Assembly: GCA_963787285.1 (NCBI GenBank)
Contig: CAWBCM010000008.1
Coordinates: forward strand, 1-64,000
DNA from: JAHEJN01 sp963787285
Lineage (GTDB): Bacteria; Actinomycetota; Acidimicrobiia; Acidimicrobiales; JAHEJN01
Reading direction: 5' to 3'
DNA: 64,000 nucleotides
The notes beneath the pieces are model-generated. The model did no database searches. It had not been told where the DNA came from and saw nothing but the letters and a program-made list of their open reading frames with translations. Positions within the stretch are counted from its first letter, which is position 1, and every line of letters begins with the position of its first letter. A program made the position numbers and the translations under genes. Shown here piece after piece: positions 35,602 to 43,332 of the stretch.

Positions 35602-35670
35602 GGCCCCGAACCTACGACGGCGGTGTGACGGTGCCGGAGCACGGGCGCCGACTCGAGCTCGACCCGACGA

Positions 35671-36018
35671 TCAGGTGTCGCGCTTTTCCTTGACCTTGGC
35701 GGCCTTGCCGATGCGGTCACGCAGGTAGTAGAGCTTGGCCCGGCGGACGTCGCCGCGGGTGACCCGCTCGAGCTTGGCGATGATCGGCGAGTGCAGCGGG
35801 AAGGTGCGCTCCACTCCGACGCCGAAGCTGAGCTTGCGGACCTTGAAGGTCTCGCGGATGCCCGAGCCCTGACGGGCGATCACGACACCCTCGAACACCT
35901 GCACGCGCTCACGGTTGCCCTCGACGACTCGGACGTGGACACGGACGGTGTCGCCCGGATCGAAGTCGGGGATGTCGTCGCGAAGCGATGCCTGGTCGAT
36001 GAGATCGGTTGACTGCAT
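35671..36018 (-). CDS. rplS: 50S ribosomal protein L19
   Basis: L19 lies at the subunit interface of the large subunit. The 115-residue product shows PDFDPGDTVRVHVRVVEGNRERVQVFEG, VIARQGSGIRETFKVRKLSFGVGVERTFPLHSP and RGDVRRAKLYYLRDRIGKAAK, all canonical. It follows trmD by 79 bases (36019-36097, in which I see only a weak 4-bp hairpin). It is the last gene of the ffh-rpsP-rimM-trmD-rplS group. Confidence 0.97.
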   Translation of the reverse strand: MQSTDLIDQASLRDDIPDFDPGDTVRVHVRVVEGNRERVQVFEGVVIARQGSGIRETFKVRKLSFGVGVERTFPLHSPIIAKLERVTRGDVRRAKLYYLRDRIGKAAKVKEKRDT

Positions 36019-36097
36019 GAGGTGCTCCGGAGATCACGAAACGGCGAGGATGGCCGTCTTGGGGCTGGATCAGCCTAGACGGGTGGCAACCAGATAC

Positions 36098-36835
36098 CTA
36101 CAGCCGGTCGTGCTGGTCCAGCCCGAACTCCGCGAGCAACGTGCGATCGGCATCGGACAGGCCGCCACGAGCCTCGACCAGGTCGGGTCGGGCCTCGAGC
36201 GTTCGGGCGAGGGCCTGCGCCCGGCGCCAACGTTCGACCCGCCCATGGTCGCCCGAGCGCAACACCTCGGGCACCTCGAGCCCGCGGTACTCCGCCGGGC
36301 GGGTGTAGTGCGGGTACTCGAGCAGACCGTCGGTGAACGACTCGTCGGCCGCGGAGGCGTCGTTGCCCATCACTCCGGGCACCAGGCGGCCGACCGCCTC
36401 GATGACGACGAGAGCCGCCACCTCACCGCCGCCCAGCACGTAGTCGCCGATCGACACCTCCTCGTCGACCAACGCGTCGTGCACCCGTTGATCGATGCCC
36501 TCGTAACGACCACAGAGAAGGGAGAAGCCGGAGCCGGACGCGAGCTCGCGGGCCATGGCCTGATCGAAGGTGCGGCCGCCGGGTCCGAGCAGGAGCAGCG
36601 GTCGCGGCGGATCGACGGCCTCGATGGCACGAAAGATCGGATCGGGGGCCATGACCATGCCCGCGCCACCACCGAAGGGCGCGTCGTCGACGGTGTGGTG
36701 GCGGTCGTCGGTGTGGACGCGGAGGTCGTGGGCGCGCACATCGAGCAGCCCTTGCTCCCGGGCCCGCCCGAGCAGGCTCTCGGCGGTGAAGCCGTCGATC
36801 AGCCCCGGGAAGATGGTGAACACGTCGATGCGCAC
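36098..36835 (-). CDS. trmD: tRNA (guanine37-N1)-methyltransferase
   Basis: TrmD methylates G37 of tRNAs, preventing +1 frameshifting on proline codons. The 245-residue SPOUT enzyme has MRIDVFTIFPGLIDGF, DDAPFGGGAGMVM, LLLGPGGRTFDQ, the knot segment LLCGRYEGIDQRV, IGDYVLGGGEVAALV and GLLEYPHYTRPAEYRG. It starts 6 bases after rimM. Its presence in intact form is relevant because the window contains several +1 frameshifts in other genes. Confidence 0.97.
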   Translation of the reverse strand: MRIDVFTIFPGLIDGFTAESLLGRAREQGLLDVRAHDLRVHTDDRHHTVDDAPFGGGAGMVMAPDPIFRAIEAVDPPRPLLLLGPGGRTFDQAMARELASGSGFSLLCGRYEGIDQRVHDALVDEEVSIGDYVLGGGEVAALVVIEAVGRLVPGVMGNDASAADESFTDGLLEYPHYTRPAEYRGLEVPEVLRSGDHGRVERWRRAQALARTLEARPDLVEARGGLSDADRTLLAEFGLDQHDRL

Positions 36836-36841
36836 GACCCA

Positions 36842-37354
36842 CTACCCGTCGTCGCGCTCGGACAGGGCTGCATCGAGATCGAACAGCCCCCGCGGCGCAT
36901 CGACGGTGAGCATGCCATCGGCGGGGCCTGCGACCATGAAGTGCAGCGGCACGAGCGTGTCGTCGTCGAGCACCAGCAGGTCGCTGGCCGGGTTCGCCTC
37001 GATGTGCACGACCGTTCCCCGGGTGATGCCGTCGGTGTCCACCACCGTGCACCCGATCAGGTCGTGGACCCAGAGCGTGTCGTCGTCGTCATCGTCGATG
37101 GGCTCGGCGTAGAGCAGGCGGGCGCGGAGCGTCTCGGCCTGCGTGCGGGTGGTGAATCCCTCGAAGGCCACCAGCTGCTTGCCCTGGTGCGGGCGCGACG
37201 ACACCACGACGAGATCGCCGAGGTCGGTGTGCAGTACCGCTCCCGGGGCGTGGCGTTCGGGCCGATCGGAGACGAAGGTGACCACGACCTCGCCACGGAT
37301 GCCGTGGGCCTTGCCGATCCGGCCGACCTCGAGCTGGTGGGGATGGTCGGCCAT
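36842..37354 (-). CDS. rimM: Ribosome maturation factor RimM
   Basis: RimM helps assemble the 30S head with protein S19. The 170-residue sequence has the N-terminal beta-barrel VGRIGKAHGIRGEVVVTFVSDRPE, then LVAFEGFTTRTQAETLRARLLY and the PRC-barrel DLIGCTVVDTDGITRGTVVHIE. A run of five aspartates (IDDDDDDT) lies between the domains. The start ATG 37354 follows the khpA stop by 5 bases. Confidence 0.94.
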   Translation of the reverse strand: MADHPHQLEVGRIGKAHGIRGEVVVTFVSDRPERHAPGAVLHTDLGDLVVVSSRPHQGKQLVAFEGFTTRTQAETLRARLLYAEPIDDDDDDTLWVHDLIGCTVVDTDGITRGTVVHIEANPASDLLVLDDDTLVPLHFMVAGPADGMLTVDAPRGLFDLDAALSERDDG

Positions 37355-37359
37355 GGGCC

Positions 37360-37614
37360 TCAGTCGGCGAAGTCGACCTCGGCACGAAGATCGTCGGCGG
37401 CAGCTGCGGCCGAAACCACCGTGCGGATGGCGTTGGCCACCCGACCACGCTTGCCGATGACGCGACCCATGTCGCCGTCGCCCACGTGGACCTCGAGGTT
37501 CAACGTGCCGTCCTTCTCGTCGGATTCGATGCGGACGGCATCGGGGTCGCTGACCACCGACTTGACGAGGAACGCCAGGACATCGCCGGCACGGGATCCC
37601 GTTTCGTCGCTCAT
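37360..37614 (-). CDS. khpA: KH-domain RNA-binding protein KhpA
   Basis: The 84-residue protein is a lone KH domain with LAFLVKSVVSDPDAVRIE and the GxxG loop VIGKRGRVANAIRTVVSA. KhpA pairs with KhpB in Gram-positive bacteria and binds many RNAs linked to cell division and envelope. ATG 37614 overlaps the rpsP stop (ATGA). The rpsP-khpA-rimM-trmD order is conserved. It follows the serine-rich acidic end of S16 directly. Confidence 0.93.
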   Translation of the reverse strand: MSDETGSRAGDVLAFLVKSVVSDPDAVRIESDEKDGTLNLEVHVGDGDMGRVIGKRGRVANAIRTVVSAAAAADDLRAEVDFAD

Positions 37615-38306
37615 TCTTCCTCGCTCGCAGATTCGGCGGGTGCGGCATCGGCCGTGTCGGCCTGCAACGACGGGGGCAGCGAGAAGCCGGCGGCTTCGGC
37701 AGCCTCGGCGGTGGTGAACCACACCTCGGCCTTGGTGCGCCCGTAGAACGGCGACGTGGGCGGGTGATACAACATCGACCCGGCATTGCCCTTGATCGTG
37801 TACTCGTCACTCGGCGCCGAGCCGTCCTCGAGCGGCAACGCCGACTCCGCACCGAACGGCGACGCGTCGTCGGGATTGGCCTCGCCGTCACCGTCACTGT
37901 CGACCGCAGCGTCTTCGAGCACCGCAACCGGCTCCTCGGCCGGAGCCTCGGCCACCGGGGCCGCTTCGGCCGGTGCCTCAGTGGGAGCCTCGGCCGGTGC
38001 CGAGATGACGGTCGCCGAACCGGCGACGGTCACTGCAGGAGGCGGTTCCTCGCCGGTGAAGTCGGTCCAGGCGCCGGAGATCTTCAACAGCTTGGCGACC
38101 CGCTCGGTGGGCTGAGCGCCGTGACGGAGCCAGTGCACCGCGCGCTCGTTGTCGATCTTGATGGCCGAAGGATCGGGCCGGGGATCGTAGGTGCCGACGA
38201 TTTCGATGAATCGACCATCGCGGGGCGAACGGGAATCGGCGGCGACCACACGGTAGGTCGGCTGCTTCTTCTTACCCATCCGCATGAGGCGGAGCTTCAC
38301 TGCCAC
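37611..38306 (-). CDS. rpsP: 30S ribosomal protein S16 with an extra C-terminal domain
   Basis: Residues 1-88 are canonical S16: VKLRLMRMGKKKQPTYRVVAADSRSPRDG, FIEIVGTYDPRP and ERAVHWLRHGAQPTERVAKLL. Instead of ending there, the protein runs to 231 residues. An Ala/Pro/Glu/Asp linker (about 90-165) leads to a compact module, YTIKGNAGSMLYHPPTSPFY with GRTKAEVWFTTAEAAEAAGF, and a short acidic end. The module resembles a small domain I recall from secreted nucleases and some actinobacterial ribosomal proteins (IKGN...YH...Y...WF..EAAAAGF); its function is unknown to me. The start is GTG 38306, preceded by AAGGAA. Confidence 0.93.
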   Translation of the reverse strand: MAVKLRLMRMGKKKQPTYRVVAADSRSPRDGRFIEIVGTYDPRPDPSAIKIDNERAVHWLRHGAQPTERVAKLLKISGAWTDFTGEEPPPAVTVAGSATVISAPAEAPTEAPAEAAPVAEAPAEEPVAVLEDAAVDSDGDGEANPDDASPFGAESALPLEDGSAPSDEYTIKGNAGSMLYHPPTSPFYGRTKAEVWFTTAEAAEAAGFSLPPSLQADTADAAPAESASEEE

Positions 38307-38411
38307 TTCGGGGTTCCTTCTTCTGGATTGCGTACTGCGAGGCTGCACCGGGCAGCGGGCGCCAGGCGAGGGCGTAGGCGGACCGCAACAGTCTGCCGAG
38401 TTTTCGGGTCA

Positions 38412-38431
38412 GTGCCACCCTCGGGCGGCAC
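38412..38431 (-). terminator. Hairpin between ffh and rpsP
   Basis: An 8-bp stem with one G-T pair and a 4-nt loop lies about 18 bases after the ffh stop on the minus strand. No T-tract follows, so termination would be weak. The rest of 38307-38448 shows no gene and should hold the rpsP leader and possibly its promoter. Confidence 0.4.
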
Positions 38432-38448
38432 CGGACACCGATGGTCGA

Positions 38449-39915
38449 TTAGCGGTCGAAGTCGGCGAGGTCCTCGAGTCCGAGCTCGGAGAGATCGAGA
38501 CCGCCGCCCTCACCGAGGCCGGGCAGCGAGAGCCCACCGCCCGCCTTGGCCGCCTGAGCCTTCGACACCGTGACCCGCCCACCGCTCTTGCCCTTCTTGC
38601 CCTTCTTCGTCTTCTTCTTGATCCGCTTCGTACCGAGGCCGCCGAAGCGCTTCATCATCTTCTGCATCTCACGGAACTGCTTGATGAGCTGGCTGACCTC
38701 GTTGGGCAGGGTGCCCGACCCGTTGGCGATGCGGGCGCGGCGACTGCCGTCGATGATCACCGGGTCGATCCGCTCGGCGGGCGTCATGGACTTGATGATG
38801 GCCTCGACCCTGGCGATCTGCCGGTCGTCGATCTCGGTGTCCTTCACCTCTTTGGGGATGCCGGGCATCATGCCGATCACGTTGCCGAGGGGGCCCATCT
38901 TCTTCAGGGCCTGCATCTGCTCGAGGAAGTCCTCGAGGGTGAAGGTGCCGTCGAGGATCTTGGCCGCCGCCGCCTCGGCTTCCTGCTCGTCGTAGACCTC
39001 CTCGGCCTTCTCGATGAGGCTCAACATGTCGCCCATGCCCAGGATGCGTCCGGCGAGACGATCGGGGTGGAACTGTTCGAAGTCCTCGAGCTTCTCCCCG
39101 GTGGAGGCGAAGGCGATGGGCCGCCCGACCACCTGCTTCACCGAGAGGGCGGCTCCGCCTCGGGCGTCGCCGTCGAGCTTGGTGAGGATCACGCCGTCGA
39201 GCTCGAGGGTGTTGTGGAAGGCCTCGGCGGTCTGAACGGCGTCCTGACCGGTCATCGCGTCGATGACGAGGAAGGTGTAGTGCGGCAGGATCGTGTCGGA
39301 GATGTCGCGGATCTGTTCCATCAGATCGGCGTCGATGGCGAGGCGGCCGGCGGTGTCGACGATGACCACGTCTCGACCGGTGCGTTCGGCTTCCTCGATT
39401 CCGGCCTTGGCCACCGCCACGGGGTCGCTCGGCTCACTGAACACGGGTACGTCGATCTGGCGGCCCAGGGTGCGGAGCTGCTCGACTGCCGCCGGCCGTT
39501 GGAGGTCGGCGCCGACCATCAGGGGGTTGCGACCCTGGCTCTTGAACCAGCGGCCGAGCTTGCCGACCGCAGTGGTCTTGCCTGCACCCTGGAGGCCGGC
39601 CATGAGGATGATGGTGGGCGGTGAGCTGGCGTACTCGAGCTGCATCGTCTCGCCGCCGAGGATGGCGGTGAGCTCCTCGTTGACGAACTTCACCACCTGC
39701 TGGGCAGGGTTCAGGGCCTGGTGGAGCTCGGCGCCCACGCAGCGGGCGCGCACGGCCGCTTGGAAGTCCTTGACGACCGCGAAGTTCACGTCGGCTTCGA
39801 GGAGGGCGAGCCGGATCTCGCGCAGGACCTCGTCGACGTCGTCGTCCTGGAGCTTTCCCTTGCCCCGGAGCTTCTTGAAGATGCCGTCGAATCGATCGGA
39901 GAGAGTGTCGAACAT
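38449..39915 (-). CDS. ffh: Signal recognition particle protein Ffh
   Basis: Ffh binds signal sequences and the SRP RNA and delivers ribosomes to FtsY. In 488 residues the N domain is followed by the GTPase G domain (GLQGAGKTTAVGKL, DLQRPAA, VDTAGRL, TKLDGDARGG). The Met-rich M domain follows (MGPLGNVIGMMPG, SGTLPNEVSQLIKQF, MQKMMKRFGG). The last 50 residues add a Lys-rich stretch and a GGGLSLPGLGEGGGLDLSEL tail. It lies downstream of ftsY and a small gene on the same strand. Confidence 0.97.
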   Translation of the reverse strand: MFDTLSDRFDGIFKKLRGKGKLQDDDVDEVLREIRLALLEADVNFAVVKDFQAAVRARCVGAELHQALNPAQQVVKFVNEELTAILGGETMQLEYASSPPTIILMAGLQGAGKTTAVGKLGRWFKSQGRNPLMVGADLQRPAAVEQLRTLGRQIDVPVFSEPSDPVAVAKAGIEEAERTGRDVVIVDTAGRLAIDADLMEQIRDISDTILPHYTFLVIDAMTGQDAVQTAEAFHNTLELDGVILTKLDGDARGGAALSVKQVVGRPIAFASTGEKLEDFEQFHPDRLAGRILGMGDMLSLIEKAEEVYDEQEAEAAAAKILDGTFTLEDFLEQMQALKKMGPLGNVIGMMPGIPKEVKDTEIDDRQIARVEAIIKSMTPAERIDPVIIDGSRRARIANGSGTLPNEVSQLIKQFREMQKMMKRFGGLGTKRIKKKTKKGKKGKSGGRVTVSKAQAAKAGGGLSLPGLGEGGGLDLSELGLEDLADFDR

Positions 39916-39959
39916 CGTGGGGAGGAGGCTAGCGGCGTCGGTGGGCCTCGCCAGGGTCG

Positions 39960-40193
39960 CTAGCCGTCGCCGGCGGCGATGGCCTCGAGCTCGTCGTATT
40001 GCGCCTTGGCCTCGACGGCACCCTTGTAGAGCACGTAGCCGACCGCAGCGGTGGCGATCGCACCGGCGAGGGCCTTCACGCCCTTCACGCGACGGCGGCG
40101 CAGATCGCGGATGGTCACGACCTCCAGCGGTGCGAATCCCAGGAGGTCCTCGTCACGGAGTCGGGTCGGCAGGTTGCGGAGAACGGTGGCCAT
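39960..40193 (-). CDS. Hypothetical small membrane protein between ftsY and ffh
   Basis: The 77-residue product starts MATVLRNLPTRLRDEDLLGF, has a basic segment TIRDLRRRRVKG and one likely membrane helix, ALAGAIATAAVGYVLYKGAV, then a short acidic tail. It starts 14 bases after the ftsY stop and ends 44 bases before ffh, so it is expressed with the two SRP GTPases. I do not recognise a family. A role in SRP targeting is only suggested by position. Confidence 0.6.
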   Translation of the reverse strand: MATVLRNLPTRLRDEDLLGFAPLEVVTIRDLRRRRVKGVKALAGAIATAAVGYVLYKGAVEAKAQYDELEAIAAGDG

Positions 40194-40207
40194 CGGGATC
40201 GATTCTC

Positions 40208-41275
40208 TCAGACCGAGTCGAACAGTGCATCGACGAACATGTCGGGGTCGAACTCGATCAGGTCGGCCGCGCCCTCGCCCAGACCGACGAGCTTGATCGG
40301 TATACCGAGCTCGGTCTGGATGGCCATGACGATGCCGCCCTTGGCCGAACCGTCGAGCTTGGTGAGCACGACACCGGTGACATCGACGGCCTCGGTGAAG
40401 GTGCGGGCCTGGGTCAGCCCGTTCTGGCCGGTGGTGGCGTCGATCACGAGCAACACCTCGGTGACCGATCCGCCCTGCTCCTCTGCACCCCGATCGGCCA
40501 CCCGGCGGACCTTGCGCAGCTCCTCCATGAGATTGGTCTTGTTGTGCAGGCGGCCGGCCGTGTCGGCCAGCACCAGGTCGGCACCTCTGGCCCCGGCACT
40601 GGCGATGCCGTCGAAGATCACCGAGCTGGGGTCGGCTCCCTCGGAGCCGCGGACGATTCCCGCGCCGGCGCGATCGGCCCACATCTCGAGCTGCTCGCCG
40701 GCGGCGGCTCGGAACGTGTCACCGGCCGCCATCACCACGGTCTTGCCCGCTGCCACCTCGCGGCTTCCGAGCTTGCCGATGGTGGTGGTCTTGCCGACAC
40801 CGTTGACTCCGACGAACAGCCACACCGATGGAGCCGCATCGGCGTGGAGGGTGATGTCGTGACCGGCCAGCTCTTTTTTGAGTCGAGCCTTCAGCATCTC
40901 GATCGCAGTGGTGGGATCGGTGACGCCGTCGGCCTTGGCCTGCGCGCGTACGTCCTCCACGACGCGAGTTGCGGTGGCCACGCCGACATCGGCGAGGATC
41001 AGCGCCTCCTCGAGCTCGTCCCACGTCTGTGTGTCGACCGAACGGGACAGCACCGAGCCGAGGTATCCGCCGAGATTCGAGCGAGCCTTGCCCAGCCGCT
41101 CGCGGAAGGTGGCGGGCCGCGGCGGTGCCTCGACGACGGTGGCCTCCGGTGGCGGTTCGAGCGCGATGTCCGGCGTCGGCGGCGCTTTGACCGAGCCCCG
41201 ACCACGAACGACGAAACCGATGCCCAGCGCAACGAGCACCGCGAGGGCGATGAGAATGACGATCAGGAGTTCCAT
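40208..41275 (-). CDS. ftsY: Signal recognition particle receptor FtsY
   Basis: FtsY is the membrane-associated GTPase that docks the SRP-ribosome complex. The 355-residue protein begins with a true hydrophobic helix, LLIVILIALAVLVALGIGFVV, which would anchor it, unlike E. coli FtsY, which is peripheral. The N domain and G domain follow with GVNGVGKTTTIGKL, AGDTFRAAAGEQL, LADTAGRLHNKTNLM and TKLDGSAKGG. The start ATG lies 78 bases from the HtrA-like gene stop, and that gap shows no gene. Confidence 0.96.
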   Translation of the reverse strand: MELLIVILIALAVLVALGIGFVVRGRGSVKAPPTPDIALEPPPEATVVEAPPRPATFRERLGKARSNLGGYLGSVLSRSVDTQTWDELEEALILADVGVATATRVVEDVRAQAKADGVTDPTTAIEMLKARLKKELAGHDITLHADAAPSVWLFVGVNGVGKTTTIGKLGSREVAAGKTVVMAAGDTFRAAAGEQLEMWADRAGAGIVRGSEGADPSSVIFDGIASAGARGADLVLADTAGRLHNKTNLMEELRKVRRVADRGAEEQGGSVTEVLLVIDATTGQNGLTQARTFTEAVDVTGVVLTKLDGSAKGGIVMAIQTELGIPIKLVGLGEGAADLIEFDPDMFVDALFDSV

Positions 41276-41353
41276 GACCCTCGCAGGCTAACGGCGGCCG
41301 CCCGCCCTCCTCTCGGCCCGACCCAAGGGAGATCAGTGACGCGACCTGAGGAG

Positions 41354-42787
41354 TCAGGCGTCGCCGAGCTTGCCCACCGTGACCGGAATGCTGAGGGTGG
41401 CGCCGTTGCGGACGACCTCGAGGTCGACGACGGTTCCGGGCAGGGTCAACCGGACGCGAGCGGCGAGCTCTTCGGTGGATCGCACGGGCTCACTTCCGAA
41501 GGCGACCACCAGGTCGCCCGCCTCGATCCCTGCGTCGTCTGCGGGCCCACCCGGATTGGCGCCGGCAACGAGGGCACCGGGATCGCCGCTCACCGGCTCG
41601 GACAGCTCCACCCCGAGGAACCCGACATCGAGTGCCACGCCGTCGATGATGCGGTCGGCGATGAGCGCCACCGTGTCGGCCGGGATCGCGAACCCGAGGC
41701 CGACGCTCCCCTGCCCGCCGTCGGTGCGGATCGAGGTGTTCATGCCGATGACGCGACCCTCCCGATCGACCAGTGCTCCGCCGGAGTTGCCGGGATTGAT
41801 CGGCGCATCGGTCTGCACCATGCTCACCACGTTCGGGGTGCCGTCGAGCTCGTTGATCACCACTCGATCGACGGCCGAGACGATGCCGGCCGTCACCGTC
41901 TGCTCGAGTCCGAAGGGGCTGCCGATGGCCACGGCGAGCTGGCCCACCTCCACCGATCCGGCCGGAGCGAACTCGGCGACGCCGAACTCCTCGGCCTCAT
42001 CGATGCTCACGACGGCGACATCGACCGCAGTGTCGCGGCCGACCACGGTTCCCGTGACCCGACGGCCGCTCGCGAGCTGTACGTCGACCGACTGGGCCGT
42101 GCCGACCACGTGGGCGTTGGTCACGATGTGACCGTCGGCGGTGTACACGATGCCCGACCCCTGCCCCTCACCGGTGGTGATGAGCACGACGGCGGGTGCC
42201 ACGATCGTGGCGGCGGCCGAGGCCGGTTCGGCGTCGGGATCGAGCGGCACCGACGGGGCGCTGGCGGCCGGCGGTGGCGCGGGCTCGGCGTCGGGTTCCG
42301 GCGGCGTGTTGCCGGCGACCGGTGCGATCGGTTCGGCCACCACGGGAGCGACGAGCCCCGATTCGAGATCGTCGATCCGCTCATTGGCTCGGCTCTCGGC
42401 GACCGCCCACCCGCCGGCGAAGGCTGCGAGCAGGAGTGAGGCGATCGCGACGAGCCAGGGCACGCGAGCCCGGCCCGCGGCGTTTCGTCGGGCCGGTGGC
42501 GGCGGAGAAGCACTTGCCTGGAGGTCGTCGGCCGACGGTGGGGACGCCGGGGGCGTCATGGGCGGGGCCGACGCCGTCGGCCACCCTCTCTCACCCGTGG
42601 TGGCGTGGGCGAGAGAGGGTGGCAACGGGAGGTGCCCAGCGGTGGGGGGAACCGCTGGCCACCGATCGACGCCCTGCGTGCCGGCTGGAGGGGGAAAGCC
42701 GGCCGCAGGGCGGATCTGGGGACGACGCCAGGACCCGTTGGAACCGGGAGGGCTGTCGGCCTCGGGTTGTGTCGAATCGTTGGTCAC
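41354..42787 (-). CDS. HtrA/DegP-like membrane-anchored serine protease with PDZ domain
   Basis: The 477-residue protein has a Pro/Ala-rich cytosolic N-terminus (residues 1-105), one membrane helix (VPWLVAIASLLLAAFAGGWAV), a Pro/Ala/Asp linker, and a trypsin-like domain. The triad is visible: His in VTNAHVV, Asp in DTAVDVAVV and Ser in INPGNSGGALVD. A C-terminal PDZ domain follows (NPGGPADDAGIEAGDLVVAFG). It would degrade or refold misfolded exported proteins. The start is GTG 42787 with GGAGAG upstream. It is divergent from the VOC gene across 137 bases (42788-42924) that should hold both promoters. Confidence 0.92.
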   Translation of the reverse strand: MTNDSTQPEADSPPGSNGSWRRPQIRPAAGFPPPAGTQGVDRWPAVPPTAGHLPLPPSLAHATTGERGWPTASAPPMTPPASPPSADDLQASASPPPPARRNAAGRARVPWLVAIASLLLAAFAGGWAVAESRANERIDDLESGLVAPVVAEPIAPVAGNTPPEPDAEPAPPPAASAPSVPLDPDAEPASAAATIVAPAVVLITTGEGQGSGIVYTADGHIVTNAHVVGTAQSVDVQLASGRRVTGTVVGRDTAVDVAVVSIDEAEEFGVAEFAPAGSVEVGQLAVAIGSPFGLEQTVTAGIVSAVDRVVINELDGTPNVVSMVQTDAPINPGNSGGALVDREGRVIGMNTSIRTDGGQGSVGLGFAIPADTVALIADRIIDGVALDVGFLGVELSEPVSGDPGALVAGANPGGPADDAGIEAGDLVVAFGSEPVRSTEELAARVRLTLPGTVVDLEVVRNGATLSIPVTVGKLGDA

Positions 42788-42924
42788 GTTGCTCTCCGGG
42801 GGGTGAGCTGCCGTTGCCGGCGGTGGGGGGGTGCGTGAGTCAAGCTAGGCAACACGACCGAAAGAACCCGTAAGCCATCCTTTGTGTTCCGTAAAGATCC
42901 AGCGACGAGTGAAAGGATCAGGCC

Positions 42925-43332
42925 ATGGCGTCCATCTCCCTCGTCACGCTGGTGGTCGACGACTACGACCACGCGATCGACTTCTTCACCCATGTCCTCG
43001 GCTTCGATCTCGTCGAGGACACGGCCTCGCTCACCAACGACGGTCGGCCGAAGCGCTGGGTCGTCGTGCGGCCGTCCGGTGCCGAAACCGGGCTGCTGCT
43101 GGCCAAGGCGGACGGCACCGATCAAGCCGCCGTGGTCGGCCGCCAGACAGCCGGACGGGTGAGCTTGTTCCTCTCGGTCGACTCGCTCGAAGCCTTCGAC
43201 GCGACCTACCGGCGACTCGAGGCGGTCGGTAGGGAGCTCGAGTCGCCGCGCCGGCGCGAGGCCTACGGAACCGTCGCTGTGTTCACCGACATCGCAGGCA
43301 ACCGATGGGACCTCCTCGGCCCCGCCTCCTAG
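42925..43332 (+). CDS. VOC (glyoxalase/bleomycin-resistance fold) family protein
   Basis: The 135-residue protein has the paired beta-alpha-beta layout of the vicinal-oxygen-chelate superfamily: SLVTLVVDDYDHAIDFFTHVLGF at the start and YGTVAVFTDIAGNRWDLLGP at the end. Members include glyoxalases, dioxygenases and resistance proteins; none can be assigned here. GAAAGGA precedes the ATG. Its TAG and the convergent histidine kinase TAG share the palindrome CTAG at 43329-43332. Confidence 0.88.
   Translation: MASISLVTLVVDDYDHAIDFFTHVLGFDLVEDTASLTNDGRPKRWVVVRPSGAETGLLLAKADGTDQAAVVGRQTAGRVSLFLSVDSLEAFDATYRRLEAVGRELESPRRREAYGTVAVFTDIAGNRWDLLGPAS

Noticed and set aside
39293..42439. A 1048-residue plus-strand open frame across ffh, ftsY and the HtrA-like gene
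   Set aside because: High-GC shadow of three well-supported minus-strand genes; low-complexity, His/Arg/Gly-rich and without family motifs.
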